Source: Xenosphaeropsis pyriputrescens (lineage: Eukaryota; Ascomycota; Leotiomycetes; Phacidiales; Phacidiaceae). Taken from it: DNA of 64,000 nt. The translations under genes were made by a program, and so were the position numbers. The DNA lies in assembly GCA_022609375.1 (NCBI GenBank), contig JAGKQE010000089.1, positions 48,183-112,182 on the forward strand, written 5' to 3'. The first letter of the stretch is position 1; each line of letters begins with the position of its first letter. A model generated the notes under the pieces. That model was not told where the DNA came from. It saw nothing but the letters and a program-made list of their open reading frames with translations, and did not search any database. Shown here in pieces: positions 48,141-60,000 of the stretch.

Positions 48141-49911
48141 TTACTAGGAGAGTATTAGTGTTGGGTAACTTTGTTGGAGGAAAGTACATACCATGATCTC
48201 GTCATCCATACCAACATCAGCTGGGGCGGCACCATTTGTTGGGGCAACACCGGCATCAGCAGCTGGAGCGACAGCACCGTTATCGAAGTAGTCGGCCATC
48301 TCAGAGTCCAGCTCCTCAGCAGTCTTCTTGGCGGGACGGGCGCTACGTGGAGCCTTTCCACCGCGAGGCTTACGACCCTTACCACGGGTAGAGTCGGTCT
48401 TTGGTGCGGCAGCAGCAGACTTTGGCTGGGACTTTGGCTGGGCGATGCGCTCACTAAGACCCTTTGGTGGTGGAATGGATGCTGCCTTGGCAGCATCGAC
48501 AACAACCTCGATCTATTTAATATTTAGCAACAGAAACTAGCCATTGTTGTTAGTGTGTCGTACCTTCATGGGTCTGTTATCGACAAGGAGACCATTGAGG
48601 GAACCGAGGGCTTTGGTGGCACCGTCGGCGCGAACGAAGACGATGGTAGCAATACCACGGCTGACGCCTCCTGGTCCGTATGAAATATCGACTCTCTTGA
48701 TTGGGCCAACGGACTTGACAAAGTATTCCTATTTCGCAAAGAAAGGACTTGTTAGTGGACTGATAATGGTTTATGATATGGTTCGCGCGTCCATCGACAT
48801 CGATATCGTAAGCAAAGCAGGTGAAAATCGCGGCAATCGCGGCAATCGAGATCTTGGGAAACATCACAAGCATATACAGCAGCGAGCGAGCAGCAGCCAT
48901 TAGCATGGGTTAGTATTACATCGGAAGAAGTCAGAAACTCAGTCAAGTTGTTCCAGGCGATAGATAAAAGTATGACGTATGCAAAGTCGACATGCCCGAG
49001 TTGATTTGGCTGACATGCTCCGCCGAGAACCGAGGGATAAGGTCGATGCCAAATAGACAGAGCTGAAAGTTGGCGGATGGTTTGCGATTCGAGAATTTAG
49101 TGTATGCGAGGATAACAAAGTAAGACCGAAAAACCGAGCGTCTTCGATGACAGCTCTAGGTCAGATGGCCATAAACCAGAGTGGCGTGGCTTTGTGGGCA
49201 GCCATGGTAAGTGCTATGCTGTGCTGTGCGCTGAACTGCTACGCTCGCTGTACAATAGCTTCAAATGGGACTTCGCTTGATAAAAATCCACAGCAGAAGG
49301 AACCTTATACACCAAAGCCGCCACCACGATAGTCTGCGCTGTTATCAGCTCCAGGTGCTTGCTAGGCACCGAGCGATTTTTAGCTTTGTGCAAGACTGTA
49401 AGACGTGCTCAACTTCATATACAGTACTTCGAGCTGGTGAGCAGCGAGCAGAAGTGGAAGGAGTCTGTCTGTGGGGCTCCCCAAATTACAATGGCCGCGG
49501 TTTCCAGTACAAAGAATAGCTCGCGATAATCGATGGATAAAATTCGATGGTTCGATAAGAGTCCAAAGGCTTGAGCAGCCTCATCGGTAACATACCTTAA
49601 TCTGGGACTCGTTCACGTCTTTTGGCTATTCGAGAGTCAGCACTGACTTCTTCAAGAGTTGCTGAATGTGAACCTACCAAGTTACTAACAACAATCTTGC
49701 TGTCTCCAGAGCCGCCGGATGGCCCAGTTGGGATAGCCTTGTTAGTGGCACCTCTGGCAGGTCTGGTAGTCTTCTTGATACCGCCGACAGGTGCAGCAGT
49801 TGGAGTAGCCTTAGCGGTACGACCACCACGGACTCTCTTTCCGCCACGGTTGGAGCGAGCGCGCTGAGTGGAGAGGATCTCATCCAGAGACTGGTCAAGC
49901 TTTCCAGACAT
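48141..49911 (-). CDS. YRA1: mRNA export factor Yra1/ALY (RRM protein)
   Basis: Five minus-strand exons (49911-49678, 49625-49596, 48728-48564, 48512-48192, 48143-48141) give 250 aa; all exon lengths are multiples of three. The N-box (SGKLDQSLDEILST) and RGG-like basic region bind Mex67 and RNA. The RRM spans exons 1-4, with RNP2 KIVVSNLP, then DVNESQIKEYF and GIATIVF. After the basic linker come a second basic region (KGRKPRGGKAP) and the C-box ending DDEIM. Yra1 couples transcription and splicing to export within TREX. The intron between exons 2 and 3 is 867 nt, far longer than any other here. The last intron ends CTCCTAG directly before TAA, so the fifth exon may be just the stop; reading through would add about 14 residues instead. 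Confidence 0.93.
48729..49595 (-). other. 867-nt intron of YRA1
   Basis: The donor is GTATGT and the acceptor AAATAG, with a consensus CACTAAC branch point about 25 nt before the 3' end (48750-48757). Other introns in the window are 44-162 nt. YRA1 of budding yeast also has an exceptional long intron, which mediates autoregulation through inefficient splicing and export/decay of the pre-mRNA. No coding exon was recognised inside. Confidence 0.8.
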
Positions 49912-50798
49912 TTTGAAGGCTGGTGGTTTTGATATTTGGTGTAAGTGAAAAGCTGAGGAGCGAAAAGAACGCGTTAGATCAGCAGTTCGACACAAGGAAG
50001 TCGATCGAGAGCAAGTCGATCGGGGTCCCAACGTAAAAAGTGGGAAGGCTGTGCTGACTTTATAATGTCGCGTTGTTTCGCTGTATGGACAAAGCGAGGC
50101 TGTGTTGTGATGCGACGCGATGGTATGTAAGGTCTTTTGGGAGTTGAGTTCCGAAAGGTTGATGAGTCCAGGTGGCGGATCTGTTTGAAGATACGGAAAA
50201 GTACGATGAAGAGAAGTTGATCAGAAATGTTATTTGTCGTGGTTGTGGAGAAGTCGATAAGTTTGTAGGAAGGAGACTCAGAAGTGAGCTGGGGCGATGG
50301 AGAATGCTTGTAAATTCACGCTAGTCCTATCTGGTGAGCTTCATACAAGGCTGCCAAGGCGACAATGGAAACACAATGGCAATGTTAATATGCTAATAGA
50401 AGGACAACATGAACATCTATGTATTGAATTAGGTACATTGAAACAATTGCAATCAAATCAATAAGATGCTGGGGACATCATTGCTTCACCGATGTGAGGC
50501 CATCTTGTATGTACATATTGGCGAAGTATTTGTGTAAGGAGGAGATCTGTCTTGATGTCCTCAGAATTCGTCTTCTACTTTCATTTCTTATAACTCTACA
50601 GGCTGAAAACACTCTTGAACAGTCCGAAATATGATCCTAAACGCCTGAAATGTCACCCCATGCTCCTAATTCTCCCGAAGCGCTTTTGTGCAATATGAAA
50701 GTTTCATTGGTATCCGCAGAAAGTTTTCGAGCACGAAACACCTATGCGTCATCCCAAATCATCCCCCTCTACCTCTTCTCGTCGTGGTTGGAAAGGCT
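49912..50798. promoter_or_regulatory. YRA1 promoter and Ost4 3' flank
   Basis: The region holds the upstream sequence of YRA1 and the downstream sequence of the minus-strand Ost4 gene. No gene recognised. Frames at 50650-50924 on the plus strand are the antisense of Ost4. Confidence 0.4.
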
Positions 50799-50969
50799 CT
50801 ATTTTGTGGCAGCATTCTTGTTGTCCTGCGCCAGGAGAGCGGACTTCTCAGTTGTTTGTTCCTCCTCATCGACGGAGTTGACCTCGAGGAAGTGGTAGAG
50901 TATAATCAACAGCATAGCAGCTGAGCCGAGGAAGATGGCCAGACGGTAGAGTTCATCGTCGGAAATCAT
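50799..50969 (-). CDS. OST4: Oligosaccharyltransferase subunit Ost4
   Basis: A single-exon 56-aa protein begins MISDDELYRLAIFLGSAAML, continues with LIILYHFLEVNSVDEEE and has a polar tail. It matches the Ost4 mini-protein: a MISD start, one transmembrane helix (about 8-28) and the conserved YHF at its end. Yeast Ost4 has only 36 residues; filamentous fungi carry longer tails. In the ER membrane it bridges Stt3 and Ost3/Ost6 for N-glycosylation. It is too short for ordinary ORF cut-offs. Confidence 0.92.
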   Translation of the reverse strand: MISDDELYRLAIFLGSAAMLLIILYHFLEVNSVDEEEQTTEKSALLAQDNKNAATK

Positions 50970-51483
50970 TGTGAGGTCTGTAGAATCGATAGAATCGCGA
51001 AGCGCAAGAGAGAGTAGTATTCAAGAGGATGATGACAATGATCGTTCAATTGGGACAGCGAAAACTAAAGTTTGTCTGTTAGCAAAATATAATTGAGAGC
51101 TTTAGAGTATATCTGTAGGAGGCAGTTAATGAAAACTACTGACCTCGATGTGTTCTCTTGGTTGTTTTTGACGCGTAATCTCGTTCACTCCCAGTGTCAA
51201 GTATCATCAGTATGGTTCAGAAGGCCAGCTTTGAGCTTCCGACGCCTTAGCGCCTCGCTTGTGACGGAACCGTCCAACCCCACGCAGCCTTTCGAGATTG
51301 ACGCTCTTTTTGCCGTGAAGAAACCTAATCGATCAGGACGTCACTCGACCACTCCAACTTGAGCAATTTTTTCTGGTCCTACTAAATCCCAGGAATTACA
51401 ATCGCCTATATACAGCCTTCAAGATACTACGTTCATTTACTTGTGTACAAGTCCACATCATCACGAGCACATAAACCGCAGCC
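50970..51483. promoter_or_regulatory. Shared divergent promoter, Ost4 / Tma46
   Basis: The 514 bp between the two start codons hold both promoters. An open frame at 51093-51362 on the plus strand has no family and no matching gene structure. Confidence 0.5.
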
Positions 51484-52643
51484 ATGCCACCAAAGAAGAA
51501 GCAAGAAAATGCGCCCAAGAAGTCGACCCTCGGGAAAACGGTCGATGACCGAACCTTCGGTATGAAAAACAAGAAGGGTGCCCAGACTCAAAGGCAGATC
51601 GCCCAAATGAAGCACTCCGAAAAGGCTGGCGGAACTCCAGACGAGAAAAAGAGAGCAGCCGAGAGGGAACAGCGCGAAAGAGAGAAGGTTGCCTCGGAGG
51701 CTGCGAAGAGAGAGGCCATGGAACTGTTCAAGCCTATCCAAGTCCAGAAGGTTCCATTCGGTGTGGATCCAAAGACAGTCCTCTGTCAGTTCTACAAGAA
51801 GGGTCATTGTGAGAAGGGAAGAAAGTGCAAGTTTTCACACGACTTGGCCGTGGAGCGGAAAACTGAAAAGGCTGCTGTCTACAGCGATCCAAAGGCAGAA
51901 GAGTTGGAAAAGAAGAAGCAAGAGACTTCGGATGACTGGGACGAGGAGAAACTGATGGCTGTGGTGTTGTCCAAGAAGGGCAACCAGAAGACCACAACCG
52001 ACAAGGTTTGCAAGTACTTCATTGAATCTGTTGAGGAGGGTAAATATGGCTGGTTCTGGGCCTGTCCAAACGGCGGAGACCAGTGCAAATACCAGCACAA
52101 GCTACCACCTGGGTATGTAGAATTCCAATTCGTATTCGAACTCCGCTCACAATTCATAGATTCGTGCTCAAGACCAAGGAACAACGTGATGCTGAAAAGG
52201 CACTTATGGACAAATCACCACTTAAGACTCTTACTCTCGAAGATTTCCTGGAGTCTGAACGACACAAGCTCAGTGGCGATCTCACGCCAGTTACAACAGA
52301 AACATTTGCGAAGTGGAAGGCAGAGCGTATGAGCAAGAAGGAAGCCGAAGACCAAGCTAGACTTGCTAAGGAGGCCACTGGAAGAGCTATGTTCGAGAAG
52401 GGAGACTGGGATGCCAGTGGTGACGAAGACGAAGACGAAGACGAAGGCGAAGAAGACTCTGCTGAGGATGATGCATGGAATTTGGAGAAGCTGCGCCAGG
52501 AGACTGAGGCTCTGAAGGAGAAAAAGGAGGCTGAGCGGATAGCAGGAGCTGGTGGAGCAGCAAAGACAAATGGGTTGAATGGTGTGCTTGGTTCCGTTGA
52601 GCCGGATGCAAGTGCTGCTGACGACAACGCGGAAGAATCATGA
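51484..52643 (+). CDS. TMA46: CCCH zinc-finger translation factor Tma46/ZC3H15
   Basis: Two exons (51484-52112, 52160-52643) with a 47-nt intron give 370 aa. The sequence starts MPPKKKQENAPKKSTLGKTV with the conserved DRTFGMKNKKGA, then a charged coiled coil. Two CCCH fingers follow, CQFYKKGHCEKGRKCKFSH and CKYFIE...WFWACPNGGDQCKYQH. The DFRP region has LTLEDFLESERHKL and FAKWKAERMSKKE, and the C-terminus is acidic (DEDEDEDEGEE). In yeast and animals the family (Tma46/DFRP1) binds the GTPase Rbg1/DRG1 and associates with ribosomes. The start is the first ATG and fits the family. Confidence 0.95.
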
Positions 52644-53121
52644 TCACGTATTGAGGAAAAGTCAACTTTATTTTGCATTTAGCGTTTGTGGGGGGTGATA
52701 TCATCAGTGGGAGATTATGTAGCAGGTAACCTACAATACACCACGACGGACATGTATCATTCGTTGATACTCTAGATCGGAATCCAGCACACATTCACGA
52801 CTCGAATTTTGACTTAAGCGTCATGAATTTACTTTGATAAAGTAATAAAGTATAGAGTCCAAAGAAAAGCCCGGAAAGCAACCTCAATCAGTGGTATATT
52901 GCTTGAATAACTTATATCCTCCCCATACGCGCACAAAATCAATCCCCCTTCAACTTTAGCCTTCTCAAAATCGGGTTTCCAGATATATTACTTATGATAG
53001 TCAGTAATGACAGGTCAAGTATATGTTTTATGATACATACCCTCCTTCATGTACAGTCAAACCACCATGCTTGCAATTCAAGCCACGCTCGGACATCATT
53101 CAATATAATATCATCTCAATG
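52644..53121. other. Intergenic region
   Basis: 3' flanks of two convergent genes; nothing else seen. Confidence 0.5.
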
Positions 53122-53460
53122 TTATGATTGCAACGTTGGTGCTTTCCATATCTCATCAGCAGGCCACGCAGATATCGAAGCCCCCTTTCTTACAAACCGC
53201 GCAGCATCTGCGGCCGCGTACATGCCCGACGGCTTGTATCTTGGGAGACATATACTCGACTCCTTGAGCACACGCGGTGGCGAAGGGAGCGCCGTCATAC
53301 ACGCTCCATGCTTGGAAAAGTCTGCAGCATCTGCCGGCGTATACGCTTTCGATCTTTGCTCTGCTGGGGAAGTATCAGCTTTGATCCTCTACCTCATCCA
53401 CAAAAGAAAATGAGGGGTGGTACCGTCAAAAAGGGCTGCTTTCGAGGTGGTTTTCGCCAT
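53122..53460 (-). CDS. Small hypothetical protein with a duplicated ADAA motif
   Basis: Two minus-strand exons (53460-53424, 53363-53122) joined by a 60-nt intron (GTACCA...CCCCAG) give 92 aa. The frame is open across the join, and the second exon has clear coding character. The protein contains two related segments: AYTPADAADFSKHGACMTALP and MYAAADAARFVRKGASISAWP, each Tyr-x-x-ADAA-x-F-x-x-x-GA. No known family fits. The frame also stays open upstream of the ATG, with a CTCCCAG acceptor just upstream at about 53522, so the true gene could have further 5' exons. The ATG at 53460 is a minimum model. Support is frame structure and repetition only. Confidence 0.45.
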
Positions 53461-54665
53461 AGCGTAGGTACGGAGCGCGGTACTGATTTCATATTCGGAT
53501 CGGTCTATGGTGTCGCTGCTGGGAGATATATACTGCGCGAGGCAAATTAACTGGTGGTCAAGCTGGTGTATGGTACCTGGAGAATGGGAAATCGCCATGG
53601 CTGAGAGACAAGGTACAACAGTACAGGGCCGACATGTATATATACAAATGTGTACCTGTGACAAGAGCGAGGGCATAGAAAGCAGGAGTCTTCCCATCCA
53701 TCATGGATAATGACATTGAAGATTGTGCCCCGCGTGTACTTGTGACAAGACGTTGAATACGAAACTCGCATCACACTCATCACATGGCCGCTCGCGATTA
53801 AGGAGCAGGAGGACTCACAGAAAGCTGTTTTAGTCAAGTCAACCCGTTGAACGCTTCGCACAGACAAGGTCCAAGATCAAAGTGCCCGGAATAGACAAAA
53901 ACAAGCTCCGCCGAAATGTGGAAGATGAATATGCAGTATGCAGGTGCGCAAGCAAGATATATATCTATGTAACGTACAATAGCTACCACCCAGCGGCCGA
54001 AAATCTGAGCAGTAAAATGGGGCCAGATCTCACCATTGCATCAGTTCTGACGTGAGGGTGCGTGGATGATTTCTTGATGGGGGCGTGATATGGGAGGAGA
54101 GTTACATGCTGACTGTACTGCACACCGCGAATGAGGCCCGAGATGCAAAGATACGAAGATGAAGACCCCGCAGCCTTCTAAGCAAAACAAATGATGCTTG
54201 CGGCATTCTCGCCCCTACGCAATCTGGTCGATCGTCTCTCACCGATGGCGTGGGGTTCACAAGGCTGAAGTCGGCTGAAAGCAGGAACGCTGCTCGGGTA
54301 GGCAGAAATAGCTAAGTCATTGGCTGACGGGAGTATCTACCTAGGCATTCGAATGGACATTTGGTTGAGATGGCAGTGCACGAGGAGAGCACGAGAAGCT
54401 AATGTCGTAAACGGATAATGTCACGAATGGTAGCTTGTATGTTATGTTGTGTCAAGCTGCCCGCCTTTCCGATATGACTTTGCACATAATCAAGATCATG
54501 CAAGAAGCAAAAACAGATACACAAGATGTGGTAGGCGACATGTTGGAACCCATCAATTTTCATTTCCTCTGAAACTCCAGTAAGAAATTGAATATCTAAT
54601 CCAATATACGTGGAGTATAGAATCATCTTTCCGATTTTGTCTGCATTCTGCTTTTAATTGCTGAC
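53461..54665. other. Intergenic region, possible 5' exons of the small gene
   Basis: A GTGAGT donor at about 53819 on the minus strand and an open frame before it could belong to upstream exons of the 53122-53460 gene, but no consistent model was reached. Otherwise nothing was recognised up to the Sba1 stop. Confidence 0.35.
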
Positions 54666-55634
54666 CTACTGGATTTCCTCAATCTTTGGTGCTGCCTTGG
54701 TCTCGGTAGCCTTGGCCTCACCAGCCTCCTCCTCTCCCTCAAGTGCTGGCATCTCCTCCTCACCCTCCTCATCATCATCATCCATATCACCCATACCTCC
54801 CATACCTCCCATACCGCCGGCACCGAGCTTTGAGAAGTCAATTCCACCGAAGTCACCTCCACCCATACCGCCCATACCTCCCATCATTGAGGCCATATCC
54901 TGTACTGATGTTAGTAGGAATAATTGGCAGGTTCACGAGATGCTTACCATTCCACCCATTCCACCCGGCATACCACCGGCCCCACCGGCTCCACCTGGCA
55001 TACCACCCATACCTGCTACGGCATCATCGTCTGGAGCCTCGTCTTGCTCATCCTCATCAACCCACTATAAAAATTGGTCAGAGCTCTGCCAATGGATATG
55101 ATTATCAAATTCGCATACCTTATCAAAGTCGGTCTTCAAGAAGTGCATCTTCTTGCTTTCCTTCAGAAGACGTGGCCAGTACTCCTCCTTGAGCTCCTTC
55201 TTTCTCAGTACTATCTGTACATTCTTTCCAGTGTGGTTGGTCTTGCTCTCCTTGGGGTCGATCTCGGCATAGAACTCAAGCTCGAGGTGGTAGGTTCTCT
55301 TAAGGGAATCAGAGTGACCAGTGAAGTTCAGGCTGGTTGGCTGGAGATCGAGCTTGAGGTTTGATGCTGGTACATCTGGAACGGTGATTGTGAGGTAGAT
55401 GTAGTTCTTCTCCGCCTCAGTGGAGGAAGAACGTTGAGCCCAAAGGACTGGAATGAACTGTTAGCTGTAGCTCTTCACATACTGCAATGGCATTGGATGC
55501 ATCAAGAGACAACGCAGGTCTCAGAAGATGCAGATTGGAGCTCTGCCAACCAGAACAGTTCTATCTGGAAAAGCCCATGTAAGGACCGTGCGAAAGGTAA
55601 CAAACATACCTTCTGGGATCTGCGTGGTGGACAT
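54666..55634 (-). CDS. SBA1: Hsp90 co-chaperone p23 (Sba1/Wos2)
   Basis: Four minus-strand exons (55634-55610, 55447-55119, 55064-54948, 54899-54666) with introns of 162, 54 and 48 nt give 234 aa. The CS domain has LWAQRSSSTEAEKNYIYLTI, VPDVPASNLKLDLQPTSLNF, LELEFYAEIDPKES, and the p23 signature VLRKKELKEEYWPRLLKESK, followed by KMHFLKTDFDKWVDEDEQDE. The C-terminal half is Gly/Met-rich (repeated GGMGGM) and then acidic. p23 binds the ATP-bound Hsp90 N-domain and stabilises client complexes in the cytosol and nucleus. The first exon is only 25 nt. It is divergent from Vps24. Confidence 0.96.
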
Positions 55635-56278
55635 GATGAATACGATTGTGCGCTGGCGATGTAATCAGATAAACGTAGGCAAGAAAATTCGTGATCGTTG
55701 ACTTGAAGTTCAGTGGTGTTGTTTACTTGTAAGGTGAAAAGATGAGTTCACACTGCTTTGGCGACAGATGTTGTTGGGTCTGGTTGTGCGCGAGACGAGG
55801 CTGCTGGAGATGGATGGAAGCCCTGCGAAGAGGACGGAATTCTGGCCATGGACAACCACAAATCCATCCCCCTCTGACTCGGGAAAACGTCATTTTGAAT
55901 TTTGAAAGAAATTTATTTTTGAAATTTATCTGATAAATCCCTTTACAGCTATGCCATGAATATAAATGGAATTGATATATGCTCACATTTTAAAAGCTCA
56001 GGTTGTTGGAAATATATCCAGCTTAGTTCTAATACCAGACTCCCCCCACGTTGCGGCTCGCGGCTCCAGACTCTAGCAACGTCACTGGTCGGGTATGCCA
56101 AGTCTAACCTCCGTGATGTCTTCACCTGTCACTGACAGTCCACGATACCGCCTTTTGTATCCTCCACAGCCACGAGATAGTTGAACACACATACCTTACT
56201 CATACCTACTTACAATACATATAGCCCGTTACTCGAGACGAAGAACTCGTGCTGGTTACATCCGCTGTCCTCGTTACG
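55635..56278. promoter_or_regulatory. Shared divergent promoter, Sba1 / Vps24
   Basis: 644 bp separates the start codons of two head-to-head genes. An AT-rich patch lies at 55885-55990. No gene is supported inside. Confidence 0.5.
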
Positions 56279-57018
56279 ATGGAGACAATCAAAGCCGTCT
56301 TCTTCAAGCCCGATCCCCAAGTGCAAGTCAGTACCTCTCTGTATCAACCAGTAGCCGATAAGACGAAGCTGACTCTTCCTAGATCCGCAAATGTAACTCC
56401 ATCGTCCGGTCGAATACCCGGAAGCTCGATCGCGACATCCAAAACCTCAAGGTGATCGAGAACAAAACGAAGAATCTCATCTTACAAGCCGACCGCCGCG
56501 GACAGCGCGACCCCTCGCAAGCAAAGCAGGCACAGAATGAGATCCGCATCTTCGGACGCGAACTCGTGCGCACGAGGAAAGCGGCTGCGCGGCTACATAC
56601 GTCTCGAGCACAGCTGCAGAGTGTAGGTATGCAGGTACAGGAGGCGTTTGCGGTGCGGAAGATTGAGGGGAGTATTCGGGCTCAGGTTGGGATTATGAAG
56701 GACGTCAATACTCTTGTGCGACTCCCGGAACTCACGGCGACCATGCGCGAGCTCGGGTCGGAGCTGATGAAGGCTGGGATTATTGAGGAGATGGTGGAGG
56801 ACTCCATGCCGAGTGGGGAGTTGTTGGATGATGATGAAGAGGACCCAGAGTCTGAGGTCAATAAGGTTCTTGGGGAGATTCTTAACAAGAACAAGGCGGC
56901 TGCCACGCCGGTGGAACAAGCGCCGGCCGCGCCTGTTACTATGGAGGAGGAGGACGAGGAAGACTCCGAGGCCATGCTCGATCAAATGAGGGGAAGACTA
57001 GAGGCTCTGAAGAGCTGA
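56279..57018 (+). CDS. VPS24: ESCRT-III subunit Vps24 (CHMP3)
   Basis: Two exons (56279-56326, 56383-57018) with a 56-nt intron give 227 aa. The Snf7-family fold is clear: basic helix 1 (IRKCNSIVRSNTRKLDRDIQ), GQRDPSQAKQAQNEIRIFG, helix 2 (RELVRTRKAAARLHTSRAQL), then VRKIEGSIRAQVGIMKDVNTL and the acidic C-terminal part ending with a MIM1-like helix (EEDSEAMLDQMRGRLEALKS) that binds the Vps4 MIT domain. Vps24 with Vps2 caps Snf7 filaments at endosomes for multivesicular body sorting. The intron follows the 16th codon, before the first conserved Arg. Confidence 0.95.
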
Positions 57019-60000
57019 GTTTGCCGTGATTTACCTTTACCTTTCTTTGAGAGCCGGTGTTGAGGGATTGCGGTCACTGGAGTTGGCGTTGTGGATACAA
57101 TGATATCACTGTTCATAAGCATGCACAATCACTTGCGGGCACAAATCTAACAGATACTGCTTTGAAATCTGTCTGGGCTCATTCGTCTGGAATGAGGGTA
57201 CTTTCTGCATGGTGAGCTTGGGGTTGTTGTGAGCATGAGAGCTTATGACGAGACGATCCCATACTCTTTACTTGCGTGATATATTACACAAGTATGACAC
57301 TTATGTTATACATACGGGCCGACCTCTTGTACCGCTGCCGACAAGGCCGAGTCACATCCTGTCCTTCGGTCCTTCTTATGGGGTTCATCTAGGTTCATCA
57401 TTAGTTTTTTTTCTCTTGATTTTTTCTTCTGCAATGGGGCCTGCCGGGGGGGCATGCCAGTCTATGATTTCTATCTAAAGCGACCCGGCGTATCATTGTC
57501 AAGGGGGATTTCCAAGTACCGTGCAGGGTCAATGACGGATGGACCTCCGTGGATTTACGTCGAGTATGGGAGTAAGACATATTGGAAATTGTCAATGCAG
57601 ATAGCGACTCCCAACTCTCAACTCTCTCCAGCACATACCACTTCAGGAGCAATGGCTTCCGATGCTCAGGAGCTTACTCTACAGCCCTTCGATTGTCCAA
57701 GGAGACGGTTCAAGCAGTATTACTCAGTAGTGACTACTATACCGTCCCTATACGTTGACGCGAGTACTTTGCCGTCGGAACAGTCCACCCGCGTATAAGA
57801 GCCGCGAGCAATCCGTAAAGGCAGAGAGCCGTAACACTTGACCGACCCCTGACCACCAGAATGCAAAGTCCGCATCCGACAACTCAAAGACTCGACGAAG
57901 AGCACAGCATCTCCGGCAGCTTCTCCGAGCATGGCCGAAGGACACCGAACAGCCTGTAGTAGATGTACGTACAAGTACAGAGAAAATGTAAATAAACAAA
58001 GACGTGCCCGCCGGATATAGATTCCTCCTGTGTTTGACCTGCCCTCCTCCTCCCTTCAAGCGCGAAATTGTCCCGGCGATCAACAGCTTCTAGAGAGCTT
58101 CTAGCAGCCATGCGGTCTCTGCCAGGGGTGCGATGCGATGCGTTGCGTTGCCATGCCACGCGATGACCTCTCCTCTCCGCTCCTCTCCGTTCCATGCTCG
58201 TCGCCGGATGAATGCTACGTAGTATGTGCTGCATACGCGACTCGACAGGCCATCTCAATCTCTCTCTCACTCCCACTCGCACTCGCACTCCCCAGCCCCT
58301 CGATGAGTGCCCGATGCGCCTCGCGAACACATCGCATCGCAGGCCGTCGAAACGGGCAGCACTAGTGTTCACGACACGACACGCCCAAATGGATGCCATC
58401 CTGAAACATTGCTGCACAGACTGCACCGCCATGTGGTTCTCCACTTCAACTTCGGTGGGGACCAGCGTAGTTGCTTGGGCAAAACTGGAGTCTGAGTACA
58501 GGTACATATGTACAAGTACTTGTACTTCAGCAGGCTGCTTGATGGGGCCGGTTTATATACCTTGGGGCTCCTCATGGCATAGCATAGGTATCATAGTATG
58601 TTATCGCATAGCATGGTTATGGTATGGTATGGTATCGCATGGTATAATAAGTAGCAGACTCGAACAAATCCCCAATATGACCGATTCATTCTGACCATCC
58701 CACCCCCTCCCCCCCCCCCCCTTGTCTTCCGGCGACATAAAAATTTCCACAACGTTGTTGGCGTTGTGGGTAGGGCCGACGGGGAGGTCGGGTCACGGCG
58801 CCGTTTGCTCACAGACTTCGGAGTGGGGGGGGAAGTTACGATACGTACATACATGGACTCTGTTTATGCTTTATGAGGAAAACAGGTATTGGGAGATGGT
58901 TGATACGTGGAGTCCTTGAAGTACTTGTACAGGAGAGGAGAGGAAGGGAAGGGAATGACGAGTGGCGCGCGTAATGTTGAGGAGGCTATTCGAGGGCAGT
59001 ATGGGTATGGGTGAGGGTGAGGGTAAATAAGGTATGAGAGCATCCGATATGTTTTCTTCTTCTTCTTGTATCGTAACTGACTGTGCATGCAGTAGAGTTC
59101 TATCCGATATTTACATACTTCGTCTCCGATGACCTCGTGTTGCTGTGATGTACAAGTACATGTACATGGATGAGATGGATACAGTACAAACTGCCACGCA
59201 TAGATGATTCCAGAGGACATTCTCCGCGGTGCGCAGCCCAACGCAGCAATATTGGGATTATCAATCTGATATACTCGTCTACGGGAGTATATCTGACATG
59301 GGAAGAGATGAGAGTCGTCAAAGTGATCCAAGGGCCCTTCAGACCCCTTGGGTATTCCTCCATCTTATACTCTACCTCGCTTCTCATGTATGTACAAGTA
59401 ATATGTACAAGTATATATGCTTCATGAACACATGCATAACCGCACAAAAGAATCCCTCCCTCATATCATCATAGCTCGTCGGTTCCACAGACCTGGCATC
59501 CGCGGTAGCGAGCAGCGCGAGATCAAGGCCGAGTTAAAGGTCAAGGTCAAGGTCAAGACCACACAGCCAAAGCCAAAGCCAAAACCAAGGGTCAAGGTCA
59601 ATGTCGATGTCGATATCAATGAGTGAAAGTTAATTGCCAAAGTCAATGTCGAAGTCAACAGCCTCAAGCGACACATCGCAATCTCTCCCTTCCTCACCTC
59701 AATCTCTCAAACTTCGAACATTACCCAAGCACACCTCCCCCTCCCCCTCCCCCTTTCCCCCCGGACTATGTACATACCTTACCTGAGCCCAAGGCCAAAC
59801 CGAATCAATGCGGACCCGGCTTCTGCAGGCAAGCGTGTGTGCGGTGCATCGAAGGCGCAAAGGAAGCTTTCTGTCCTTCTGCAGGGCGCAACGCGACGAC
59901 GAGATTGAGGAATGAAAATCAGAGAGCGCCGCGGCTCAGACCATGACCATGACCATGACCATGACTTGGATTTCCGACGTGCATGTCTTGGTTCAGTTGC

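Noticed and set aside
52154..52678. 174-codon minus-strand Ser-rich frame
   Set aside because: Antisense of the acidic second exon of Tma46.
57884..58507. 207-codon minus-strand frame
   Set aside because: Arg/Ser-rich translation crossing simple repeats, an equally long frame on the other strand, and no domain or intron structure.
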